From Lysobacterales bacterium (GTDB lineage Bacteria > Pseudomonadota > Gammaproteobacteria > Xanthomonadales > Xanthomonadaceae): a stretch of DNA of 5,368 bases. Each line of letters opens with the position of its first letter. The stretch's first letter is position 1. Under the pieces are notes generated by a model, which made no database searches, had not been told where the DNA came from, and saw only the letters and a program-made list of their open reading frames with translations. Made by a program: the position numbers and the translations under genes. Shown here piece by piece: positions 1 to 5,368 of the stretch. The stretch covers positions 1 to 5,368 of the forward strand of contig JAATFS010000317.1 of the NCBI GenBank assembly GCA_015655035.1, read 5' to 3'.

Positions 1-1
1 C

Positions 2-361
2 CTCGATCGCCAGACCGAGGGTTTCAGCCAGGGCCAGCGCACCAAGACCGCGATCGCTCGCGCACTGGTGCACGACCCGCGCAACGTGATCCTGGACGAA
101 CCCACCAATGGCCTGGACGTGATGACCACGCGCGCGCTGCGTGGCTTCCTGCAGCAGTTGCGTGCCGAAGGGCGCTGCGTGATCTTTTCCAGCCACATCA
201 TGCAGGAGGTGGCCGCGCTGTGCGATCGCATCGTGATCATCGCCAAGGGCACGGTGGCGGCGGATGGCACGGCGGAAGAATTGCGCGCCCAAACCGGCGA
301 GGCCAGCCTGGAAGACGCCTTCGTCAAGGTGATTGGCACAGACGAGGGACTGCACGCATGA
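2..361 (+). CDS. natA: ABC transporter ATP-binding protein, NatA-like (5' end outside the window)
   Basis: This is the C-terminal 119 residues of an ABC ATPase; the Walker A half lies upstream of the window. Visible in order are a signature motif FSQGQ (nt 23-37, a variant of LSGGQ), Walker B NVILDEP followed by the D-loop NGLD (about nt 83-118), and the switch histidine in FSSH (His codon 194-196). The C-terminal segment ending SLEDAFVKVIG is typical of NatA-type exporters. The protein would sit on the cytoplasmic face and hydrolyse ATP to drive the permease encoded next. Its TGA (359-361) overlaps the permease ATG (358-360), so the two are almost certainly one operon with coupled translation. 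NatA is the ATPase of a sodium-export ABC system in Bacillus. The real substrate here cannot be read from sequence and could instead be a drug or another ion. The ABC ATPase call is very secure; the NatA subfamily is likely. Confidence 0.93.
   Translation, partial: LDRQTEGFSQGQRTKTAIARALVHDPRNVILDEPTNGLDVMTTRALRGFLQQLRAEGRCVIFSSHIMQEVAALCDRIVIIAKGTVAADGTAEELRAQTGEASLEDAFVKVIGTDEGLHA
344..349 (+). promoter_or_regulatory. Ribosome binding site of the NatB-like permease
   Basis: GAGGGA lies inside the last codons of the upstream ATPase gene, eight bases before the ATG at 358. It supports that start over in-frame positions further upstream, and with the ATGA stop/start overlap it fits translational coupling. 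Confidence 0.7.
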
Positions 362-1557
362 GCCGGCTTTCCCCGCATTCGTTTGCCACCGTGTGGACGG
401 TGATGCGCAAGGAACTGCGCGATATCGCGCGCGACCACCGCACGCTGGCGCTGAACCTGCTGTTGACGCCGATGCTGTACCCGGTGCTGATCCTGGGCAT
501 GGGCAAGCTGATGGACAGCCGCACCCAGACCCAGCTCGAACAGCCGCTGCAAATCCCCACCCTGGGGCGCGGACACGCGCCGAACCTGGTGGCTTTCCTG
601 GCTGCACAGGGGCTGCAGACGGTCGATCCGCCGCCGCAACTGACCACGGCGATCCGCAACCAGGACATCGACGTGGCGCTGCGTATCAGCGACGACTATG
701 CGCAAGCATGGCGCGAGGGCCGGCCGGCCCTGGTGGAGATCATCCGCGACAGCACCCGGCGCGATGCCGACGTGCCCAGCGCACGGTTGCAGGCGGCGCT
801 GACCGCCTATGGGCAGCAGGTCGGCGCCTTGCGGCTGCTGGCGCGCGGCATCGATGCGCAGGTGGCGCGGCCGCTGGACGTGGCAACGCAGGACCTGGCC
901 ACCGCCGAGGCCAGGCGCGGTATCTTCATGGCCGCCTTGCTGCCGGTGCTGCTGATCCTTACTTCGTTCGTCGGGGGGGCCGCACTGATCCTGGATGCCA
1001 CCGCCGGCGAACGCGAGCGCCAGTCGTTGGAACCATTGCTGGCCACGCCGGCGGCGCGCAGCGCCATCGTCAGTGGCAAGATCGCCGCCGCCTGCGTGGT
1101 CGGCCTGGTCACGTTGCTGCTGACTCTGCTGTCGTTCAAGTTCAGTGCGCAGCTTTCCAGCACCGGCCTGGGGCGGCAACTCAACGTTGGCTTCGTGCAG
1201 ATGTTGCAGATGCTGTTCGTGCTGCTGCCGATGTTGTTCATCGGCACTTCGCTGCTGACCTGGCTGGCGGCAGCGGCGAAGAGCATGAAGGAAGCGCAGA
1301 GCCACCTGACCTGGTTGCTGCTGTTGCCGATGTTGCCCGGCTACGCGCTGGCGGCCTATCCGCTGAAAACCGAGGCCTGGCAGTTCGCCGTGCCGTTCCT
1401 GGCGCAGAACCAGATGCTGCTGAAGCTGATCCGCCACGAATCCGTCAGCGCACAGGTCTGGGCGATCTATCTGCTCGCCGGCTTCGGCCTGGCCGGGTTG
1501 CTGTGGTTCGCGGCGGTGCGACGCTACCACCAGGAGCGGTTGGCGATTTCGGCGTGA
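358..1557 (+). CDS. natB: ABC-2 type permease, NatB-like
   Basis: This 399-residue inner-membrane protein is the membrane half of the exporter whose ATPase is encoded just upstream. A cytoplasmic N-terminus with the MRKELRDIARDHRT segment (residues 16-29) precedes TM1 (about 30-49). A large extracytoplasmic domain follows (about 50-187), as in NatB/ABC-2 exporters. Five or so more hydrophobic segments come next: about 189-212, 242-260, 282-304, 317-336 and 367-388. The stretch GERERQSLEPLLATP (217-231) after TM2 is the conserved cytoplasmic motif of this ABC-2 subfamily, thought to contact the ATPase. The ATG at 358 is chosen because it overlaps the ATPase stop as ATGA and has a GAGGGA site eight bases upstream; an in-frame start at 220 would lie deep inside the ATPase gene. 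The length is normal for the family. Sodium export is known for Bacillus NatAB; the substrate here is inferred only. Confidence 0.92.
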   Translation: MSRLSPHSFATVWTVMRKELRDIARDHRTLALNLLLTPMLYPVLILGMGKLMDSRTQTQLEQPLQIPTLGRGHAPNLVAFLAAQGLQTVDPPPQLTTAIRNQDIDVALRISDDYAQAWREGRPALVEIIRDSTRRDADVPSARLQAALTAYGQQVGALRLLARGIDAQVARPLDVATQDLATAEARRGIFMAALLPVLLILTSFVGGAALILDATAGERERQSLEPLLATPAARSAIVSGKIAAACVVGLVTLLLTLLSFKFSAQLSSTGLGRQLNVGFVQMLQMLFVLLPMLFIGTSLLTWLAAAAKSMKEAQSHLTWLLLLPMLPGYALAAYPLKTEAWQFAVPFLAQNQMLLKLIRHESVSAQVWAIYLLAGFGLAGLLWFAAVRRYHQERLAISA

Positions 1558-1597
1558 GTGACCGCGCTGCCGCGGCCACTGGCGCGATGCCGTTTGC

Positions 1598-1638
1598 GAG
1601 GGACCCATCCCGACTGGCCGTCGGGACTGGAGTCCCTC
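1598..1638. repeat. Inverted pair of REP-like units between convergent genes; possible bidirectional terminator
   Basis: The 41-nt stretch folds into one long hairpin. Bases 1598-1604 pair with 1632-1638, 1605-1607 with 1628-1630, and 1608-1614 with 1620-1626, giving 17 pairs with single-base bulges at 1627 and 1631 and a five-base loop TGGCC. The right arm, read on the minus strand, is GAGGGACTCCAGTCCCGAC. The left arm on the plus strand is the same unit minus two bases (GAGGGACCCATCCCGAC). It therefore looks like two facing copies of a REP-type unit, each itself a small palindrome. It lies 40 nt after the permease stop and 24 nt after the yqhA-like stop, where it could end or shield both transcripts. 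Neither side has a T-tract, so a classical intrinsic terminator is not shown. Confidence 0.7.
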
Positions 1639-1662
1639 TCATCGCCGGCGCTCAGGTGCCGA

Positions 1663-2274
1663 TCAGTGCGCGTTGCCGCTGCTTGGCGCCGGACCGGCCA
1701 TCAGCCGGTCGGTCCAGGCAATGCCAATTGCCGACAGGATGAACACGCAGTGGATGACGGTCTGCCACAGCACGCCATCGGCGGTCAGCGACGAGCAGGT
1801 GGCTTCGCCGATCCGCGTGGCGGCGGCGTTGATCTGCTCCGGGGTGCACAGCGGCAGTCCGTTGAGCGTGCCGGCGGCGATGAAGGTCTTGAGCAGGTGG
1901 ATCGAGGAGATGCCGATGATCGACAGCGCCAGCTTGACCTTCAGCACGCTGGCATTGACATGGCTGAGCCACTCCGGCTGGTCGGGATGGCCTTCCAGGC
2001 CCAATCGCGAGACGAAGGTCTCGTAGCCACCGACGATCACCATTACCAGCAGGTTGGAGATCATCACCACGTCGATCAGGTTCAGCACGATCAGCATGAT
2101 CTGCTGTTCGCCCAGGCTCGGAGACTCGTGGATCAGGTGCCACAGTTCCTTGCCGAACAGGAACACGTACACGCCCTGCGCCACGATCAGGCCCAGGTAC
2201 AGCGGCAGCTGTAGCCAGCGCGAGGCGAAGATCAGGGAGGCGATGGGATTGAGTCGGGGAGGGGAGGGCAGCAT
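1663..2274 (-). CDS. yqhA: UPF0114 family inner-membrane protein (YqhA-like)
   Basis: This 203-residue membrane protein is recognisable as the UPF0114/YqhA family by FASRWLQLPLYLGL (residues 16-29), LLVMVIVGGYETFVSRL (75-91), the SIIGISSIHLLK segment (118-129) and FILSAIGIAWTDRL (178-191). I see four transmembrane helices at about 19-41, 58-81, 113-133 and 170-190. The molecular function of the family is not established. Compared with E. coli YqhA as I remember it, the loop between helices 3 and 4 is longer by roughly 26 residues and carries Cys143 and Cys160; it should be periplasmic if both termini are cytoplasmic. The reading frame stays open upstream to a TTG at 2331, but I choose the ATG at 2274. 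That TTG lies in the apparent -35 box, and the family's conserved region begins just after residue 10. No strong Shine-Dalgarno sequence is visible. The gene converges on the NatAB-like operon and diverges from the GST gene. Confidence 0.9.
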   Translation of the reverse strand: MLPSPPRLNPIASLIFASRWLQLPLYLGLIVAQGVYVFLFGKELWHLIHESPSLGEQQIMLIVLNLIDVVMISNLLVMVIVGGYETFVSRLGLEGHPDQPEWLSHVNASVLKVKLALSIIGISSIHLLKTFIAAGTLNGLPLCTPEQINAAATRIGEATCSSLTADGVLWQTVIHCVFILSAIGIAWTDRLMAGPAPSSGNAH

Positions 2275-2302
2275 CGATGCATCCGTAAAGCGGGGGTGCG
2301 GC

Positions 2303-2331
2303 AGGGTAGCGGGGACTCGCGTCGCTGCCAA
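2303..2331 (-). promoter_or_regulatory. Sigma-70-like promoter for the yqhA-like gene
   Basis: On the minus strand, TTGGCA (2331-2326, five of six matches to TTGACA) is separated by exactly 17 bases from TACCCT (2308-2303, keeping the key T, A and final T). Transcription would start near 2296, giving a leader of about 20 nt before the ATG at 2274. The -35 box coincides with the TTG that would otherwise open a longer reading frame, which argues for the shorter protein. Confidence 0.55.
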
Positions 2332-2345
2332 GGCTCCGTCCTCGT

Positions 2346-2351
2346 TACACT
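2346..2351 (+). promoter_or_regulatory. Candidate -10 box for the GST gene
   Basis: TACACT matches TATAAT at four of six positions and lies 30 bases before the GST ATG, with a predicted start site near 2358. No convincing -35 hexamer is present at 16-18 bases upstream, so a weak, activated or alternative-sigma promoter is possible. A perfect 10-bp palindrome, GCGGTACCGC (2354-2363), sits on the predicted start site and could be an operator, although it may be chance. Confidence 0.3.
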
Positions 2352-2368
2352 GAGCGGTACCGCAGCCT

Positions 2369-2373
2369 GGGAG
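2369..2373 (+). promoter_or_regulatory. Ribosome binding site deciding the GST start
   Basis: GGGAG sits eight bases before the ATG at 2382. An in-frame GTG at 2373 overlaps this site and would add only three residues, so the ATG is preferred. It also reproduces the MIDLY N-terminus of E. coli YfcG. Confidence 0.65.
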
Positions 2374-2381
2374 TGGAGACG

Positions 2382-3071
2382 ATGATCGACCTGTACTACT
2401 GGCCTACCCCGAATGGCCACAAAGTCACGCTGTTCCTGGAAGAGGCGGGCCTGGACTACAGTATCAAGCCCGTCAACATCGGCGCCGGCGACCAGTTCAA
2501 GCCGGAGTTCCTGGCGATCGCGCCGAACAACAAGATGCCGGCGATCGTCGACCATGCGCCGGCCGACGGCGGCGCGCCGCAGAGCGTGTTCGAATCTGGC
2601 GCCATCTTGCTGTACCTGGCCGAGAAGACCGGCCGATTCCTGCCGACCGACAGCCGTGGCCGCGTCACTGCGCTGGAATGGTTGTTCTGGCAGATGGCCG
2701 GGCTGGGCCCGATGAGCGGGCAGATGGGGCACTTCAACGTCTATGCGCCGGAAAAAATCGGCTACGCGATCGAGCGCTACAACGCCGAGGTGCACCGCTT
2801 GCATGGCGTGCTCGACACGCGCCTGGCACAGAGCGAATACCTGGCTGGCGCCGATTACGGCATCGCCGACATGGCCAGCTATCCCTGGATCGAGGTCTAT
2901 ACCGACCTGAAGCCGGACTATGCCGCATTCCCGCACCTGCAGCGCTGGCACCAGGCCATCGGTGCGCGGCCTGCGACGCAGCGCGCCTATGCGCTGAAGC
3001 AGCAGGTCAATCCCGACGCTGGCAAGCCGATCAGCGATGCCGAACGCAAGCACCTGTTCGGCCAGAAATGA
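2382..3071 (+). CDS. yfcG: Glutathione S-transferase, Nu class (YfcG-type disulfide oxidoreductase)
   Basis: This 229-residue cytosolic enzyme starts MIDLYYWPTPNGHKVTLFLE, nearly identical to E. coli YfcG. The thioredoxin-like domain spans about residues 1-85. It includes TPNGHK (9-14), where Thr9 and Asn11 match the glutathione-contacting positions of YfcG, then NNKMPAIVDH (49-58, with the cis-proline) and FESGAILLYLAEKTG (70-84). The all-helical C-terminal domain covers about 95-205 and contains WLFWQMAGLGPMSGQ (100-114) and YAIERY (128-133). YfcG binds oxidised glutathione and reduces disulfides without needing its own cysteine, and this protein has no cysteine at all, which fits. It is slightly longer than E. 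coli YfcG because of a polar C-terminal tail ending HLFGQK. It diverges from the yqhA-like gene and is followed 60 bp later by the DPP IV gene. The family call is very secure; the in vivo substrate is unknown. Confidence 0.95.
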   Translation: MIDLYYWPTPNGHKVTLFLEEAGLDYSIKPVNIGAGDQFKPEFLAIAPNNKMPAIVDHAPADGGAPQSVFESGAILLYLAEKTGRFLPTDSRGRVTALEWLFWQMAGLGPMSGQMGHFNVYAPEKIGYAIERYNAEVHRLHGVLDTRLAQSEYLAGADYGIADMASYPWIEVYTDLKPDYAAFPHLQRWHQAIGARPATQRAYALKQQVNPDAGKPISDAERKHLFGQK

Positions 3072-3079
3072 CGTCCTCC

Positions 3080-3107
3080 TGTCGTAGCGGCGCTGCTCGC
3101 TGCGACA
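3080..3107. repeat. Palindromic hairpin repeat between the GST and DPP IV genes
   Basis: TGTCGTAGCG (3080-3089) pairs with CGCTGCGACA (3098-3107). This makes a 10-bp stem with one G-U pair and an eight-base loop, starting nine bases after the GST stop. There is no clear T-tract after it, so it is better described as a REP-like palindrome than as an intrinsic terminator. The GTAG inside the left arm recalls GTAG-bearing palindromic repeats of Stenotrophomonas, but I cannot confirm membership. It could attenuate read-through into the DPP IV gene or protect the 3' end of the GST mRNA. Confidence 0.55.
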
Positions 3108-3131
3108 GCACCTTTACCAAGAGATTGCCCG

Positions 3132-5368
3132 ATGCGCTCCCTGTTCCTGGCCACCGTTCTCATGTTGATTGCCCCCGCCGTGCACGCCAATAAACTTACG
3201 CTGGAGGCCATCACCGGCCCGTTGCCGCTGTCCGGACCCACGCTGATGAAGCCGCAGGTCGCACCGGATGGCTCGCGCGTGACCTTCCTGCGTGGCAAGG
3301 ACCGCGATCGCAACCAGCTCGATCTGTGGGAATACGACATCGCCAGCGGCCAGACCCGGTTGCTGGTCGATTCCAAGCAGGTGCTGCCCGGTGGCGAAAC
3401 CTTGAGCGATGTCGAAAAGGCGCGGCGTGAGCGCCAGCGTATCGCCGCCTATTCCGGCATCGTCGATTACCAATGGGCACCGGATGCGCGTGCGCTGCTG
3501 TTCCCGCTCGGCGGCGAGCTGTACCTGTACGACCTGACCAAAACCGGTGCCGCCGCGGTCCGCAAGCTGACCCAGGGCGAAGGCTTCGCCACCGATCCCA
3601 AGATCTCGCCGAAGGGCGGTTTCGTCAGCTTCGTACGCGAGCGCAACCTGTGGGCTATCGAGCTGGCCTCGGGCCAGCAGCTGCAGCTGACCCGCGATGG
3701 CAGCCAGACCATCGGCAATGGCGTGGCCGAGTTCGTCGCCGACGAGGAAATGAACCGCCACACCGGTTATTGGTGGGCGCCGGACGATTCGGCGATTGCC
3801 TTCGCCCGGATCGACGAAGCGCAGGTGCCGGTACAGAAGCGCTACGAGGTCTACGCCGACCACACCGACGTGGTGGCGCAACGCTATCCGCAGGCCGGGC
3901 AGCCGAACGTACGCGTCACGCTGGGCGTGATCGCGCCGAAGACCGGCGCTGCACCGCAATGGATCGACCTCGGCGCGCAACCGGATATCTACCTGGCACG
4001 GGTGGACTGGCGCGACCCGCAACGGCTGACCTTCCAACGCCAATCGCGCGACCAGAAAACGCTCGAGCTGATCGAGGCCACGCTGCGCACCGGCAAGCAG
4101 CGCACGCTGATCACCGAGACCTCGCCGACTTGGGTGCCGCTGCACGACGACCTGCGCTTTCTCAAGGACGGCCGCTTCCTCTGGGCCTCGGAGCGCAGCG
4201 GCTACGAGCACCTGTACCTGGCAAGCCAGGACGGCTCGCAACTGACCGCGCTGACCTCCGGCGCATGGGTGGTGGATGCGGTCGAAGCGGTGGACGAATC
4301 GGCCGGCAAGGTCTATTTCAGCGCCACCAAGGACTCGCCCACGCAAACGCAGCTGTATTCGGTGTCGCTCGGCGGTGGCCCGATCGACAAGCTGAGCCGC
4401 AGTCCGGGGACGCATGCGATCCGCTTCGCGGACAACGCCAGCGTGTATGTGGACAGCTGGTCCAATACCACCACGCCGCCGCAGATCGAGCTGTATCGTG
4501 CCGATGGAAAGCGCATCGCCACACTGCTCCAGAACGACCTGGCCGACCCGAAGCATCCCTTCGCCAAGTACCGCGATGCGCTGCGGCCGGTGGAGTTCGG
4601 CACGCTGGCCGCCGCCGACGGCCGTACGCCGCTGCACTATCGCCTGATCAAGCCGGAAGGCTTCGACGCCGGCAAGCGCTATCCGGTGATGGTCTACGTC
4701 TATGGCGGCCCGGCCGCGCAGACCGTGACCGACAACTGGCCCGGCCGTACCGACGCGATGTTCGACCAGTACCTGGCCCAGCAAGGCTATGTGGTGTTCT
4801 CGCTGGACAACCGTGGAACCCCGCGGCGTGGCCGTGATTTCGGCGGCGCGTTGTATGAAAAGCAGGGCACGGTGGAAGTGGACGATCAACTGCGCGGCGT
4901 CGCCTGGCTGAAGGCGCAGCCATGGGTGGATGCATCGCGCATCGGCGTGCAGGGCTGGTCCAATGGCGGCTACATGACGCTGATGCTGCTGGCCAAGCAC
5001 AGTGAGACCTACGCCTGCGGCGTGGCCGGCGCGCCGGTCACCGACTGGGCGCTTTACGACAGCCACTACACCGAGCGCTACATGAATCTGCCCGACGCCA
5101 ACGTCGCCGGCTACGCCGAGGCGCGCATCGCCTCGCATCTGGACCGGCTCAGCTCGAAGCTGCTGCTGATCCACGGCATGGCCGACGACAACGTGCTGTT
5201 CACCCACTCGACCGCGTTGATGAGCGAATTGCAGAAGCGCGGCAAGCCCTTCGAGCTGATGACCTATCCCGGCGCCAAGCATGGCCTGTCGGGCAGCAAC
5301 GCGCTGCACCGCTACCGCATCGCCGAGGCCTTCATCCAGCGCTGCCTGGCGCCGCAGGCCAGCGCGAA
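3132..5368 (+). CDS. dpp4: Secreted dipeptidyl peptidase IV, S9B family (3' end outside the window)
   Basis: 745 codons are visible without a stop. The Stenotrophomonas enzyme, as I recall it, is about 741 residues, so only a few codons should be missing. Residues 1-19 form a signal peptide (MRS, hydrophobic core, AVHA cleavage site), giving periplasmic or exported enzyme. A beta-propeller domain follows (about 20-490). It carries an arginine-rich helix EKARRERQR (95-103) and the DEE motif (204-206), whose two glutamates hold the substrate N-terminus. The alpha/beta-hydrolase domain has the oxyanion Tyr524 in VYVYGGP, Ser610 in GWSNGGY, Asp685 in HGMADDNV and His717 in GAKHG, a complete catalytic triad. 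SHYTERYMNLP (644-654) lines the S1 proline pocket. The enzyme removes X-Pro or X-Ala dipeptides from peptide N-termini. The residue after the nucleophile is Asn611, as in the Stenotrophomonas enzyme, where mammalian DPP IV has Tyr. The ATG at 3132 is preceded by a weak AAGAG (3119-3123). Confidence 0.96.
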   Translation, partial: MRSLFLATVLMLIAPAVHANKLTLEAITGPLPLSGPTLMKPQVAPDGSRVTFLRGKDRDRNQLDLWEYDIASGQTRLLVDSKQVLPGGETLSDVEKARRERQRIAAYSGIVDYQWAPDARALLFPLGGELYLYDLTKTGAAAVRKLTQGEGFATDPKISPKGGFVSFVRERNLWAIELASGQQLQLTRDGSQTIGNGVAEFVADEEMNRHTGYWWAPDDSAIAFARIDEAQVPVQKRYEVYADHTDVVAQRYPQAGQPNVRVTLGVIAPKTGAAPQWIDLGAQPDIYLARVDWRDPQRLTFQRQSRDQKTLELIEATLRTGKQRTLITETSPTWVPLHDDLRFLKDGRFLWASERSGYEHLYLASQDGSQLTALTSGAWVVDAVEAVDESAGKVYFSATKDSPTQTQLYSVSLGGGPIDKLSRSPGTHAIRFADNASVYVDSWSNTTTPPQIELYRADGKRIATLLQNDLADPKHPFAKYRDALRPVEFGTLAAADGRTPLHYRLIKPEGFDAGKRYPVMVYVYGGPAAQTVTDNWPGRTDAMFDQYLAQQGYVVFSLDNRGTPRRGRDFGGALYEKQGTVEVDDQLRGVAWLKAQPWVDASRIGVQGWSNGGYMTLMLLAKHSETYACGVAGAPVTDWALYDSHYTERYMNLPDANVAGYAEARIASHLDRLSSKLLLIHGMADDNVLFTHSTALMSELQKRGKPFELMTYPGAKHGLSGSNALHRYRIAEAFIQRCLAPQASA

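Noticed and set aside
220..357. In-frame upstream extension of the permease to an ATG at 220
   Set aside because: It lies inside the ATPase gene and would add an Arg/His/Gly-rich peptide unlike any ABC-2 N-terminus. The ATG at 358 has a ribosome site and the ATGA overlap.
1598..1638. Calling the inverted repeat a rho-independent terminator
   Set aside because: The stem is strong, but no run of T follows on either strand, so I annotate it as a repeat with possible terminator activity.
333..1742. A 469-codon plus-strand frame overlapping the permease
   Set aside because: Its composition is Ala/Arg/Pro/Gly-rich with no domains, as expected for an off-frame reading of a GC-rich gene. The real permease occupies the same DNA in another frame.
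1558..2214. A plus-strand frame starting with GTG immediately after the permease stop
   Set aside because: It runs through the inverted repeat and then antisense to the yqhA-like gene. The product is low-complexity Gln/His/Asp-rich sequence with no hydrophobic or domain pattern, so I treat it as a shadow.
2232..3053. A 273-codon minus-strand frame opposite the GST gene
   Set aside because: It is antisense to a well-conserved GST and gives an Arg/Val/Gln-rich product without motifs. Only its last 16 codons, near the yqhA start, were kept as a weak observation.
3072..3131. A dedicated promoter for the DPP IV gene
   Set aside because: I could not find a -35/-10 pair with acceptable spacing in the 60-bp gap. 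TTTACC near 3113 is too weak to report.
3114..5309. A 731-codon open frame on the minus strand opposite the DPP IV gene
   Set aside because: Its codons are exact reverse complements of the DPP IV codons in register. It is open only because the peptidase gene avoids TTA, CTA and TCA codons, as GC-rich genes do. The product has no recognisable domain, while the plus strand encodes a complete S9 peptidase.

Overview
The window is GC-rich DNA with the look of a gammaproteobacterium of the Xanthomonadaceae (Stenotrophomonas/Xanthomonas group). The basis is base composition, a dipeptidyl peptidase IV closely resembling the Stenotrophomonas maltophilia enzyme as I remember it, and short palindromic intergenic repeats typical of this family. 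It is a dense, ordinary chromosomal segment: five genes, short gaps and no mobile element, RNA gene or CRISPR array that I can see. I did not find a previously undescribed system.

Layout. (1) Positions 2-361 hold the 3' end of a NatA-type ABC transporter ATPase. Its stop codon overlaps the start of a NatB-type ABC-2 permease (358-1557), so the two form a translationally coupled export operon. (2) Positions 1558-1662 separate two convergent genes and contain a strong 41-nt inverted repeat (1598-1638) that reads as two facing copies of one REP-like unit. (3) Positions 1663-2274 (minus strand) encode a four-helix inner-membrane protein of the UPF0114/YqhA family, with an extra loop carrying two cysteines between helices 3 and 4. 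(4) Positions 2275-2381 form a divergent promoter region. A good sigma-70-like promoter faces yqhA, a weaker candidate faces the next gene, and the region has several G-tracts and short palindromes. (5) Positions 2382-3071 encode a Nu-class glutathione transferase of the YfcG type. (6) A 60-bp gap with a second hairpin repeat (3080-3107) leads to (7) a secreted dipeptidyl peptidase IV (3132 to beyond the window end), complete except for its last few codons.

The genes do not form one pathway. NatA/NatB are a transport pair. The GST belongs to cytosolic thiol/disulfide chemistry. YqhA is an uncharacterised membrane protein. DPP IV is a periplasmic or exported enzyme that trims X-Pro dipeptides from peptides. 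The GST and DPP IV lie in the same direction and could be co-transcribed, but the hairpin between them and their unrelated roles make a functional link doubtful. No gene-free stretch exceeds about 107 bases.
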